Part shown: positions 42,557 to 54,079 of the stretch, in pieces
Layout: each line of letters begins with the position of its first letter
Numbering within the stretch: position 1 is the stretch's first letter
Source of the DNA: Elmis aenea
Taxonomy: Eukaryota > Arthropoda > Insecta > Coleoptera > Elmidae
Assembly (NCBI GenBank): GCA_947652605.1
Contig: OX393577.1
Coordinates: 18,231,466-18,295,465 of the forward strand
Reading direction: 5' to 3'
Length of the DNA: 64,000 nt
Translations under genes and position numbers: made by a program
The notes under the pieces: generated by a model
What the model was told of the DNA's origin: nothing
Database searches by the model: none
The model's input: only the letters and a program-made list of their open reading frames with translations

Positions 42557-45005
42557 TTACATCTTCATTCATTGTCAAATTTGAAAAAAGCGTTTTGGAC
42601 AGCAATCACTATAAACCAGGCTGGTCGGTCGTTGTAGTTTATGTCGTTACCATGATAACCAATCAACAAACCATAAATTTGGAACCTTTTATGGCACGAG
42701 TACGGTTTTTAGTGTTAATCAGATGGTAAATTTTCTTATTTTTCTAGTCATATAAACATTAGTTTTGTTAATATAAAAAAAAGTCAAGTATGTGACAAAA
42801 GCAGTTTGTTAAGTAAAAATTAATAAGATTTATCGAATTTACATTACCCACTTTTTTACTGAGTACATAAAAAATATTAAACTGTGGAGATAAGATAATG
42901 TACCAACTTTGACTAAATATGATATTACTGTCTAGCCTCGCATTTTTACAAGAAACCCTACAAAACAACGATAACTCATTTTTAATTTAACTTATCTATA
43001 TGATACATCGCACCTCTGAAACTTGATCAAAACATTACCTGCACTTTCTTTTATCAATAATCCGATCGACTGCACCAATTACATGTAGGCAAACAAATAC
43101 GGAAACCGATTCAGTGAACCGTTGGCAAAGTTCCACATTGTTAATCAATGATTAAATTCCAATTAATTACTAATAATTTAAATTATATAAAATAGTCCGG
43201 AAATAGGAATATTATTAATTACATTAACAGCTTTATTTAGCAGCATTCGTAGTGAAAACGTATTTATTTATAGTAAACATAAAATTGACTGGTCAACCTA
43301 AATGATAATTATAAATTGATTAAATTAGTTCAGTTACAGCAGTCTGTTTCCGCAACCAAACTAATTTGAGTTTCCGAATTGAAAAACACGAATCAAATAA
43401 AAGCCAGAAATTTTACTTTTTAATCGTTTTAAAGCATATTTGCATTTTACGTTTCGCTAATTTTGAATCAGTCAGTAATTGTCTGTGATTTTTGAAGTTC
43501 TCAAAAACAGGATCCACAATTTTTTGCCTACAACTTTTAGCAGTACACTTCAGTAATTATTGTCTGAAACTTTAAAGATCTTAGAAGAGAGTAAACAATT
43601 TTTTACTAACAATTTTGCCAATACATTTAATTTTTATTTTTATTTTCAAAAATAAACACAAAAAAGTAACAACTTACGCAGACTACACTATTATAATCAA
43701 AACGGCCTTATGTTAGCATAAAATAATAATGCAACATGGTTGAAAGTACTGGATACAACTAGATACCGTTTTAGTACTACATTTTTAAAAAATATTTTTA
43801 AAATTTACACAAGATAAAATTACTAATCGCAAGTAAAAGTATTTTATAAAGAATTTAAAAAAATTATATTATGGTTCACACTGTATACTTACGTAAAAAT
43901 GTTTGTTAAATATAAGCAAAAATATTAAAGATTATTTGCAACATAAATATTTGCATTTTTACGTAACACTTCCTAACATAATAACCCAAATTAACGCAAA
44001 ATCTTATAAATCTGCACTTTATTAGCCAAACACTAATTAAAAAATGTGTTAAATTTAATTAATTCAGTGGAAAATCTGTGCGGAAGTTTGTGGTAGACGC
44101 CCGCTGTGAACAATTCAAAGGGTGAAAGCACATAAATGATTTTAAAGTAGGTACCATACAACTCTTAAGACCTGCTGACAAATAGTTCCATTGTTTACTG
44201 AAATACATGCTACATTTACGTACTCAAAACAATTTACATTACGCACTTTTACCAAACAATCAACAATTGTTTTTTTTTTTGGAGAACGATGTGTTTGTAT
44301 TCAAATTTTTCGCCCGTGATGGGTTTGCGTAACATCTGAAGACTCGCACTTTTCCACATAATTCAGGAACAATTTTGTAATATTAGAATAATTGATGGAT
44401 CTTTGTTGTAAAAATGTGTTCCTTGTAATCGTTTAGTTTATATTACCGTGTCGAAGGAAATCTTAGTTAACGAGCTTTAGTTCTCAAGGAAAAATATGAA
44501 TTGCCGACTAAAAAGACAATTGAAATGATCCTTTCATTGTTTAATTAATTAAGTTTTATTGACATACAAATTTCCTGGTACATGCACGTAATTAGCTTTG
44601 TACTCACATGTTAAATAAATTAAATTAAAATCTTACGCAACTTGACCAAAAATAAACACACTTCACACAGATTTTTTTTAATAAAAAAGATATAAAATTA
44701 GTATTATGGGAACAAACTTTTTCTTAAACTAGTTAAGTTTTTGCAGATAAAAAATTATATAAACAAATTTTTGGTTTTTCAACTAAAGGTTTTCACGCAA
44801 AATTCAAAAATTGTATTAAATTCGTCAAGAACATGGCAAGGATATTTACATAAACCAAATTTTAAACACTATTTAACTCTTAAATTAACTAAATTATTTA
44901 GGGGAAAATGTTTATACCAAATCAACTTGAACACCTAAAGGTATCTTAAACGCCGACAGATAGCAGATACAAATGGATAATAAAATCACATGAAACTCCT
45001 TCATA
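42557..45005. other. No gene recognised; D-box-like inverted pair at 43889/43959
   Basis: AT-rich DNA with no transposon ends. Two TTACGTAA octamers, the core of the PAR-bZIP recognition site, lie 70 bp apart within a small inverted repeat (CTTACGTAAAAATG with CATTTTTACGTAAC). Confidence 0.35.
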
Positions 45006-45013
45006 CTACACAC

Positions 45014-45825
45014 TAGTGATTGCAATACCGGACCAAAATTACGATACCGGTATTCGGTATTTATTCGCAAGTAATACCGGTATACCGGTATAATACCGGT
45101 ATTTCTGTTTAAAAAAAGTACCTTGATTTTGAAAACACAAATATTTTACACATACATATATGTATAATGTAAAAACACAAATTTACACAAAATAAAGAAA
45201 CTTAAAATAATACATATGTAAAAAATATAGACCCAAAAAATAAACAAACCGATGTATGAATTTAAATATATATATATATTGCCATTTCAGCTATTTTTAA
45301 AGTGAGACTTTAAAAAGCATATGGCATCATTTGTTTCATCGCTAAGCCATGAGCGAACTTTGGTACAAATTTTTCCTGCCCCAGAAAACGCTCGCTCCAA
45401 TTTAACACTTGGTGGAATTGTTAGGAGATAAGCATATACTATTTCTAGGTATTTCCCTTTAAGTCCTTCGTCTTCTAATAATCTCATATCTCTTTTAATT
45501 AACTTAAAAACATCATTTTGTGGCACGATTTTGTGTTTTGCATTTATTGCTATTTTTTTATTTATGGCAGACTGCAATTTTTGCTCCATCGTTAGTGTTA
45601 TTTGTTTATGTTCTTTAGTTGCAGTTGTACAATTAACGTCCTTTCATGTTATTACAACTATGAATTGTAAAAGAGACTATTAAAGAATAAAAATCAAATT
45701 TAAAAAAAAAAAAATTTATACCGAATACCGGTATTAGACCATCAAACGAGACGGTATTTCGGTATTGTAAAATGGCACGGTATACCGGTATTCGGTATAC
45801 CGGTATACCGGTATTGCAATCACTA
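45014..45825 (-). mobile_element. Internally deleted hAT transposon with perfect TIRs and 8-bp target duplication
   Basis: The TIRs TAGTGATTGCAATACCGG and CCGGTATTGCAATCACTA are exact inverses over 18 bp, and CTACACAC flanks both sides (45006-45013 and 45826-45833). Subterminal regions are packed with ACCGGTAT-type motifs, the probable transposase-binding sites. The only coding left is the C-terminal dimerisation domain. Perfect ends and duplication indicate a recent insertion; at 812 bp it is far too short to be autonomous. Confidence 0.95.
45287..45589 (-). pseudogene. hAT transposase C-terminal (hATC dimerisation) remnant
   Basis: The 100-residue frame carries YLLTIPPSVKLERAFSGAGK, ICTKVRSWLSDETNDAICFL and KSHF. 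This is the hATC dimerisation core in which P-x-S-x-x-x-ERxFS-x-xG is diagnostic. Upstream catalytic domains are absent, although the frame ends naturally with its own stop. It is flanked by the element's TIRs, so this is the 3' exon of the parent transposase left after internal deletion. It could be transcribed but cannot catalyse transposition. Confidence 0.85.
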
Positions 45826-45833
45826 CTACACAC

Positions 45834-47564
45834 TGAAACAAACAAACAAACAAACAGGTACTGTCCAGTTAATTGTTATTTTATATCTTTTCCTAGAATG
45901 TACAGATTGATTATCCATCAACTAAAGTATAATAAGCGGTGATCTAGACATTCCATATTAAAATACATTCTGCAATTTAATATCACTCTATAAATGCTGC
46001 TGCGGTAGTGCGGCCTGATCAGGTTTGCAGGAATAAAACTGATAGTAGCAGGAATTAGTGTCAAAATTGGCAAAAAGCTATAAAAGCGGTCCCTAGATAC
46101 ATTATTATTACGTGCGTTACGACAGCCAGTTTTTTTTTTTTTACTGGTACAGTGTGGTTAAAAACATGAACAATATACGTTTTGAAAAAAATATTTTATC
46201 CCATAGCGATGTACAGTTTTGATGAGCTGAAAACGGAGATTTTCGTATGCACACATGCTCTCGTAAAAAAACTGTAAGTAAAACATAAGAAGGCTTTCGC
46301 AAATAAAAAAAAAATGAACGCTAATGCCGGCACATCGATGCGCAACTTTTACTTAACACTTAGCTATTGACTGATGACTTCTCCGTTTTGTGTAATGGCT
46401 TTTACATATCATTAAGCAGTAACAATTCGAAACGCGTTTTAAATAGACAAATGCTTGAAAACACAGGAATAAGGAAAAGGCAGTAGAGCAAAGCGCACTA
46501 GATCAGTAGAGTAGAGCAATAAATTAGCGTGTTGAGCACACCGCAAATCGACTTCCTAGTAGTTCTATGGGTAGTCTACTACGTCTTAGCGTGTATTCAC
46601 GGATGTTGCAAGCTAGGCTTTGGTAATTCCACACTGATGCCGGCAAATGTGTTTCAAGAATTACTATTATGTGATTAAAAATAGAACTTGTCTAGTTTTC
46701 TTATGATGTCTTTAAAGGTCGAGTGGGAACATGTGCTTTTTAATATCGAAATGGCGAAAAGATATTTTTATCAGTGATGGTATATAAAAGCGAAAACAAA
46801 TACCACCGTACACACGTTTTTAAAAAATTAGGCTGACTACAGCTATTTTTGAAGCTTAGTACATCAACAAATAAAGACTTGTTTACGATAAATAATAAAA
46901 ATCAGAAGTACCTAACATTAATAAGTTTAAGTAAAAACAAGTTATCTTATAGTATGTGAAGAATATCTTTTGATTTATTAAAAAAGCTACTGGCGAAGAG
47001 TGGGGAGTATCGAAACAAGCAAACAAGTTTAGTTTTAACACAAAAAAGATTCTTTACAGATAACATAAGTGATTTTTAACTTTATTTACATCACATTTAA
47101 AACAAAACACTCAAAAAATAAAAACATTTATTAATAAGAGTTTAGGTACTACAAGACAACTGTATTCAGAAATTGCAAAGTCTAAGCTATTCAGTGATTA
47201 TTAATTATAATCTTCTCTTAAGAATGTTATTACATCCTGATAAGTTCAAATTACTCTTACAAACTAAAAAGGATTACAACGATAGTTAATATTACATATT
47301 ATTTTATAATACTGTAAAGCCAAACTTTAATAAAAATAATAAAAATTAAGAATACTAGCGGCATAACCAAACCACAAATCGATTTATATTTCTGTAAACA
47401 ATACCTAATAAAAGTTATGCAATTTATTTTACAACTATATTGATTAGGCATTTCATAAAAGGTTTGCTGGAGGATAAAAACTGATGGAAATTACCGCTTG
47501 AATTTATAGAGTACTACAAATATTCGGTAAATCATTTAAGTTGGACCAAAGCGAATTTTTTTAA
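45834..47564. other. No gene recognised
   Basis: An (AAAC)n microsatellite follows the hAT at about 45838-45857. A TATATAAAAG box is present at 46781 (+ strand) without an initiator at the right distance. The interior 46330-46620 is less AT-rich but has no recognisable content. Confidence 0.3.
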
Positions 47565-47875
47565 TAAGCAAAGACTGGGTTTAACGAAGAAAAAGGTTGT
47601 ATTTTATTACAACAATGCATCAAGTCGCTCGTCCCGAACAGCAACATCCACAATTGAAGAATTGAGCTTCGAATTGATTCCCCATGCAACGTATTCACCA
47701 GATTTCGTCCCCTCCGACTACCATCCGTTTCAAACTTAAAAGAACACTTGGAATGACAAAAGTTTTCATCAAATGAGGAGGTCATACCGGCTCTAGACGC
47801 TTTCAAGAAACTTTTAAGAAGCGGTCTACAAAGAGGGCATCAAAAAGTTGGAACATCGCTGAAATAAACACTGTA
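47565..47875 (+). pseudogene. Mariner transposase C-terminal relic with mutated catalytic Asp
   Basis: In frame: RPGLTKKKVVFYYNNASSRS, then IEELSFELIPHATYSPDFVP and SDYHPFQT. After a stop, shifted pieces end in a YKEGIKKLEHR-like tail. This matches the mariner block HHDNAxxH...IEELGFELIPHPPYSPDLAPSDYxLF. The second catalytic Asp of the DDD triad (HDN) reads Asn here, and frames break after FQT. Only the last third of the gene is present, directly followed by a LINE fragment at 47889. Confidence 0.85.
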
Positions 47876-47888
47876 CTTCGAGGGAAAA

Positions 47889-48785
47889 GGTAGAAAAATA
47901 AGAATATATAAAGCTATTGCAAAAAATATTGCTATTTATGGATCTGAGCTATGGATAATTAATAAAAAGGACTATTGGAGAAGATGTCGACTTACTAGGA
48001 ATGAAAAAATAAGAAACACAAAAATTAGAGAAAAAATGGGAATTGATATTGATATAAGGTTTGTTCCATCAATTACTTGGACGATCCAGTAAACGGTCAC
48101 GAGTGTGCGCAGTATCAATATCGCGTTCCATCACAGTCTCTGATAGTTCACCGGACGGTAAGTAATCCGTTCCATCAACAATGAAGATACATGAACGATT
48201 TTGCGGATGATCAGAACAGTACGAATTAGAGGACGAATTGTTGCCGGGATTTTTAAACGCATGCGCTGTTCATAACTAACGTGAGCTCAGGTAGCTGTGC
48301 ATCGCTCTTTCAATCCCATTTAGTGCTAGATTCTTAAGGCGTTTACCCTTGCGATGCGCACATTTCTATGAAGCCAATAGACGCAAATGTCATTTACAGT
48401 TAGACCAGTCGTAAAAGCGTTCCAACAACGGCTAATACTGGCCTATACATTTATTAGTACATAGTTCACGCATGCGAATAAACCAGTATATGTATTTATA
48501 CAGGAATTGGTTTTAAACGGGTTGTTGGAGCAAACCTATAATAAACACCATTAAAGCCAAAAGATTAAAACGGTAAGACATGTCCAGAGAATAGATGCGC
48601 GACGATGGTCATATAAAATATTAAAGTGGCATCCACCAAATCCCAAACAGAAAGGAAGACCAAGAACAACGGATAAACGCGGTGGAAAAAGCAATGGAAA
48701 GTAAAGGCCTCACAACAGATGGAACGCAAGAAATGGAAATTAGGCTGCGGAAAACGGCGATTACTGGAACTTATTCGCATCTACA
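47889..48785 (+). pseudogene. LINE RT C-terminal relic, family L-A second copy, split by a MITE
   Basis: The first part is KIRIYKAIAKNIAIYGSELW-INKKD, then RRCRLTRNEKIRNTKIREKM up to 48056. After the MITE (48057-48537) it continues with a KAKRLKR-HVQRIDARRW-like segment, a KGRPRTTDKRGGKSNGK-like stretch (shifted) and an ending RRLLELIRI-like tail near 48785. It is collinear with 36240-36699, which supplies the empty site for the MITE. Confidence 0.82.
48057..48537. mobile_element. 481-bp TIR element inserted in the LINE relic, ATA flanks
   Basis: The ends are AGGTTTGTTCCATCAA and TTGTTGGAGCAAACCT, inverses with two mismatches. ATA lies on both sides (48054-48056 and 48538-48540). The related LINE copy at 36440 shows an uninterrupted ATTGATATAATAGA, confirming the insertion. 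The interior is notably less AT-rich than the window average, with no coding frame recognised. The superfamily is uncertain (3-bp duplication). Confidence 0.82.
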
Positions 48786-48859
48786 TATATTTTCATTGGG
48801 TTAAATGTCCCGTATATTAACGGTATCATATACCGTGTAAGAAAAAATCCACATGTGTA

Positions 48860-49460
48860 AGAGAAAGTTGGTGTAGAGTATCGCGCGCGCATTTGAAGTA
48901 TAAATTTGGTTAAAGTGTATGGAGCTCATTGTTTACTTCGAATGCAGTTATAAATCACCAGCGAATTTCCAGCAAGAGCATAAATATTAACAAAACACGT
49001 TTAATAAACCAACCAGTTTTTATGTAAAGCAAGTTGTAGGCCGTTAAACGGTGCTACAAAGCGAAATGAAACCGTAAGTTGTCAGACGCGGTCAAGAGAG
49101 AGACAAAAGAACTCTCACTTTCACAGGGAAAGCATTCATTATCTATCCTACTGGCCTCAATTACCGCAAACCCAGCGATTACAAATGCTAAAGTTTTTTT
49201 CCGGAATCTGTAATAGGACCGGTCTCAGTCTTCGAAATTACTTTTCAACATTTGCAGTACCTACTAGAACATAAAAGAAAGCACTAACCGCAGTAATTAA
49301 ATCCGTCCATTAAATTATTGAATAATTTCGACATTTTGGATACGCTTCGGAAAATACTTTAATTCGGCTAATTTGTTATATTCAAGACGGACGAGTTTTT
49401 TACTGTACAGCGTTTACTTCGCCACACGAAAAAAAACATGTTAAAGATGAACATGGAATA
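48860..49460. other. Less AT-rich unique segment with GAGA-type and GCGCGC motifs
   Basis: Contains GCGCGCGCAT near 48883, AAGAGAGAGACAAAAG near 49094 and ACTCTCAC shortly after. GA-repeats are common in insect promoters and enhancers. No exon or initiator can be paired with it. It is a candidate regulatory segment only. Confidence 0.2.
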
Positions 49461-49794
49461 AATCAAGCAGGAAGTAGTGAGAGTAGCTCATTTAAATCGA
49501 TTTATTATGCCACAAAATTATCTAAACTTAAATCTTCCCATTATTTCACACACATAAAAAAATAATTTTATAATTAAAATCCACTTTTACGTACCTAATA
49601 AGTTTAAAGTTTCTATATTTTTATAGTATTTTATTTAATGTAGGTTTACATAAGTAAGCTAACTTATCTTTAAAATATTTATTTTGATTTTATTAATTTG
49701 TTAAATTAGCTCATATCTGGCTCGAAGGACCAATCGTAAGAGAGTTTTTAATGCACCATGATTTTATAATTACCTTACAAAGCTGCGTAAATTT

Positions 49795-50035
49795 ACAATA
49801 GAGTCAATAAAACTGAAAACACTTAGCTGGTATGAGGACAGATGGGCCAAAAAAAATTGGAAGTGGGTGCCACCATATACAAGAAGAAGAGGCCGACTAA
49901 TAAGAAATTGTGGAAGGAAGCAATGGCTAAAAGAGGCTAAGGTGACGATGATTAGAAAGACGGGCAAAAATGGAAATCAAGAAGCGAGAGACGGCAACAG
50001 CCGTAATCTAACTCGCATATAGATAGATAGGAAAT
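49795..50035 (+). pseudogene. LINE 3' end relic
   Basis: Shifted frames give GQMGQKKLEVGATIY/KKRGRP-like pieces (KNWKWVPPYTRRRGRPTNKK in mixed frames), a KLWKEAMAKRG segment and a GKNGNQEARDG-like tail. The 3' end carries an ATAGATAGATAG tail, reminiscent of LINEs that end in short tandem repeats rather than poly(A). Confidence 0.65.
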
Positions 50036-50499
50036 GAAAATAAAAACAGCAAGAGCAATGAAGTTTAAAACTTCCCAAAGTAAATGTATCACACAGAAAA
50101 ATTGTACATAATTAACTTTTTACCGCTGAAAAACATTCGGAAAACTCCCTATTACACAGTTGAATGCACGTCAAATAAAAATGTAGCGTTCTCAACTATT
50201 GTTGCCTTTAAAGCAGTCACGTACCTTAGTCACTTTTATTGAATGAAACTGTCTTTACCTCAGAAATACTTGCTTTGGCGTATCATGGCATGTGACACGG
50301 TTAGTTTTCATCGCAATTTTTTGTTGCAAACTATAAATTACAGCATTTATTTTATCCGAAGTTTCTTTGCGATAAGCTGTACATCGTTGTGTTGAGCACA
50401 AGTCATCGCTGTTTACGCGATGTCATAGCACTTAATGGTAGTGACGTATCGACAGTTAACACAACAATTATTGCTAACTGTTAAATTTGCATATATCTA
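50036..50499. other. No feature seen
   Basis: Unique AT-rich sequence between a LINE relic and a foldback. A minus-strand stretch at 50262-50430 is open and ends in GAG|GTAAAG, but the length is within chance expectation. Confidence 0.25.
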
Positions 50500-51275
50500 T
50501 ACAGGGTGATTCAAATTCGAGGGCTATTATGGGGATCTCGCTTATTACTGAAGAGAGAGGGTAGGTTTAAATTTTGCAAAGTTGCAAAATTGTATGCTCA
50601 TCAATAATGTCAAAACAGATCAGAAATATCTTCAACTGTTTTTGGAAAAATTGAAAAAAAAACTGAAAAAATGACCTTTCGTTTTTTTGCTACAACTTTT
50701 TTATTTATAACTTTTTTGTAAGTCTGTAAAAACTTTTACATAGCCACTTTTTCTTTTACTTTTAATGGTGCCATCAATTTTGCTGTGCCGATTCCGTTTT
50801 GTTTTATAGGTACTTTTTAATTTCTTATTGGCGACAAACTTGATTTTCATCTAGTTAGCTAGAACTTTTTTTTCCAATTTCAAAAATGTATTACATGATT
50901 ATAGTATTTACATAAACAACGTATTTATTTAAAAAAAAAGTTTTCATTTATTTAACATATCTAATAACTAGATGAAAATCAAGTTTGCTTAAAAAGTTAG
51001 TACTTATATAACAAAACGGAATCGGCACAGCCAACAATTAATGGCACCATTAAAAGTAAAATAAAAAGTGGCTGTGTAAGTTTTATCAGATTTAAAAAAA
51101 AATTATAGGTAAATAAAAAAGTTACAGCAAAAAACGAAAAATATTTTTTTTCAGATTTTTTCAACAACAGTTGATGAGCATAAAATTTAGCAACTTTGCC
51201 AAATTTAAACCTACCCTCTATCTTTAGTAAAAAGCGAAATCCTCAGGATCGCCCTCGAATTTGAATCACCCTGTA
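50500..51275. repeat. Foldback element, TACAGGGTGATTCAAATTCG ends
   Basis: Arms of about 350-390 bp pair (50500-50890 with 50925-51275). Ends are TACAGGGTGATTCAAATTCG and its inverse GAATTTGAATCACCCTGTA. The left arm has ATGGGGATCTCGCTTATTAC, as in the copies at 5687, 28044 and 42159. This is the most complete member of that subfamily here. Small differences between arms (about one in ten positions by eye) suggest moderate age. Confidence 0.88.
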
Positions 51276-52479
51276 TACCAGTATACCCAGAACATTTGGA
51301 TTTTTCCAAACCGTAAATGCATTTGTCAAACACAGAATTTCAAGTGTTTTGGCTGTGCGTTACACTTCTGTTAACTTTTGTGACGTGTTCAGTTAATACG
51401 CAATGAAACGTCAAGAATAGTTTACAATAATTCTCAACACAAAGTTACTTGAATATTTAACGTGCGCAGAGAATTATGCAGCAATTTAGGAAATTATATC
51501 TTTTATTTCTAAAAATATAGCGATTAGAGTCGTGGCACTTTCACACTTTATAATATCTAACAATAAACAATTGTATACATGCACACAAACCACGGTAACA
51601 CAAAATTATATACTTGTTTCATCTCAGGAACTAAATAAAATTTGAATAATTATAACCATGCACATACAATATATGCAGGGAGCACGGATATGTTAAATAG
51701 CATCTTCAAATATTACATAACGCAACATTTTTTTAAACAAAATTCAACTTTCTCTCGTATTTTTCTTCGTAGGTAATTTACGAAAGAAAGCGTATTTTTG
51801 CGATAATTTATCGTTAGGTGGGATATTAATTTGAAATTTTAGATGCGTATGGGTACACGAAAATTTAAGAAAAATAGCAGCAATTTGTACCACAGCTAAT
51901 GATACGTGAGGACTGTAATAAATTTCGGTTAACATCGGTATATCACTTCCTGAAAATCTAACAATGCGGGCCTATTAATTAAGATCTTGAAGTAATAAAT
52001 AAAAGTAGAAGTTGTAGAAAGATAAAGACACAAAATTTATTCAACTGAAATGTATATATTAGCTAATGAATAAACTTTACTTTCACTTTGTTCCGTGTTT
52101 TATCAATATAAGCAGCGGTTCTCAATCTTTTTTAATTCTTCTGTGAGATACGTTGCACCGATTTTTTAAGTATCCCGTTGGCCGATTCGTGTCGAAAACA
52201 TGAACGTCCAACCAATTCCTTTCTGCACCTTAACTGAATAATTTCGACTCTAATAGCTTGCGCATCACTTACTGTATGAATGAAAATATATTACAGATAT
52301 TACATTTTTGCCGACTTTGTAACAAATATTTTTGCTCGGAATATGCATTGATAGTCTGCAAAACTTCTTTCGGTAGTGAAATAGATGGTTATTGAAGAAT
52401 CGGCAGAGTTTGAAACAAAAGAGGATGCTTTTTCAGTACATTACTATTCACAGGTGTCACACACATGGTGTAAATAAAA
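51276..52479. other. No gene recognised; hAT-like terminus at 52113
   Basis: CAGCGGTTCTCAATC at 52113 followed by a T-rich stretch resembles a hAT terminus, but no matching inverse end was found. The rest is AT-rich unique sequence. Confidence 0.3.
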
Positions 52480-53302
52480 AAGTAAAACAAAAAATGCGCC
52501 CGTTTCACCTAGGTGGAAAAAAAAAAATAGCTAAGCTAAAGTTCGCAGACGACAGGATCATAGTCGCGGAAACAGAAAAGAACCTACAACATAATCCAGA
52601 AAGTCTAAACCAGGAATTGGAAAACATCAATATGAAGATAAATACAGATAAAACTAAAACCATGATCGTTACAACAGAGAACAAAGGACATAACATCACT
52701 TTAGAGGAGCTTAGCTCGGAACAGGTAGATAGCTTTAAACATTTTGGAGTGATCATACAGAAAAATGGAGGGATAGTCAAGAAGATAAGCGAAAAAACAG
52801 GAAATGTGGGAATAATAAGTTTAAAAACAAAATTTTTTGGAAATAGAGGTCCCAAAACGAACAAAAGTGGAAGTGGTCAAAAACGTTCAGCACTTTTAAA
52901 TGTAAGTGAAACGTGGACACTCACAAACAAAAATAGTAGTCGTGTGAATGAAGCAGAAAATCTCATTTCTGCTTCAAGAAAATCCAAGGGAAAACCAAAA
53001 AAGATCGAATCAGAAATGAAACATATAAAGAACAATAAAAGATACAATCAGTTAAAATGAAAACACTAGAAAGACACATGGAATGGTTGGGTCACATTTA
53101 TTGTACGAAAGAAGAAAGGTTAACCAGAAAAACCAGTAAAGCAAGGTCGCAGGAAAAAAAAACAAAAGACGTAGACAGCAACGGGGAGAAACAGCAAATG
53201 GGAAGAGATAAAAAAGCTAGCACAAAACAGAAAAACAAGGAAAAAGTCAGCGCAATACAATTTAGCAGTCCTACACCTAACAGTAAAAGAACTAAAGATT
53301 AA
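52480..53302 (+). pseudogene. LINE reverse transcriptase relic with FADD box
   Basis: A frame from about 52480 reads IAKLKFADDRIIVAE (the Y/FADD catalytic box of RT) and NQELENINMKINTDKTKTMI, then FKHFGVIIQKNGG, VSETWTLTNKNSSRV and, in the overlapping next frame, LERHMEWLGHIYCTKEE. The tail ends VSAIQFSSPTPNSKRTKD. These are the palm-to-C-terminus landmarks of endonuclease/RT LINEs. Parts are missing (there is no IRNE-type linker of normal length) and a frame change occurs at 53060. The 5' half is absent. Confidence 0.82.
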
Positions 53303-54079
53303 ATGAAAAAAATAAATTAAATATATTAACAGCTTGGAACAAACCTAAATCTATTGTATGGGCTTTTTGCTTGGGCAGATTTACAAAAATGAATTGATTG
53401 CCCAGGCATATTACATACACTCACAAGAATAACTTTAAAGAATATTTTTTTGATGGATAAATTTGAACAAAAATTGGAGAAAACATCTGTGTTTGCTATT
53501 AAGTGTCAAAAGTTCGTAATAATTTTTGTAACTGTTGCGCGATGTACCATCGCTTAGGTACCACTGTGTTAGTGCATCAACAAACCCACGAGAAACAAAA
53601 TTACATTGCACTGTCTCCATAAACAACAAATTGTAAAACTGAACTGTAATGTACCTTTTGTGTCCAGCATAAACCGCAATTAATAATATAAATAACAGCC
53701 GTGGGCTACGAATTTGGAGAAATCGCGAGTTGCGCACGAAACAATAACAAGCAAAATTTCGCCAACAAACTGCGGTATAATTACTTGCTTCCGATTATAA
53801 TTTCAACAATTGTACCGCAGTTAATTTATAATACGCATTATTAATTTAATACCTCACTTTTATTCGCATTTACGCGATATTTTAATTGGCAGAACGTAAA
53901 AGTAGCTGAAATTGTGCAGCTACAATATGTTGCAATATCATGGTTGTTAATTCGGGATGAATATGATTTTGTTAAGTTTTCGACGTGATAAATTGCAGAA
54001 ATTACAACAAAAACCTGCATTAAATTTTCATTTAAAGAGTAATTGAATTTTTTTCTGTTCTTGAAATCATTAGGTTTTT
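53303..54079. other. No gene recognised
   Basis: Two 100-codon minus-strand open frames (53435-53737 and 53841-54143) show no family resemblance, biased composition or splice context. They are left out as genes. Confidence 0.3.

Noticed and set aside
43030..43140. Minus-strand open stretch ending in CAG|GTAATG, considered as a missing Pdp1 exon
   Set aside because: No resemblance to PAR-bZIP N-termini, wrong phase cannot be excluded, no ATG, and similar stretches occur by chance.
46781..46790. TATATAAAAG box on + strand
   Set aside because: No initiator at 25-32 bp and no gene downstream; AT-rich DNA gives many such boxes.
50262..50430. 58-codon minus-strand open stretch ending in GAG|GTAAAG, considered as a Pdp1 exon
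   Set aside because: No recognised sequence; chance of an open run of this length in one of six frames of 64 kb is high.
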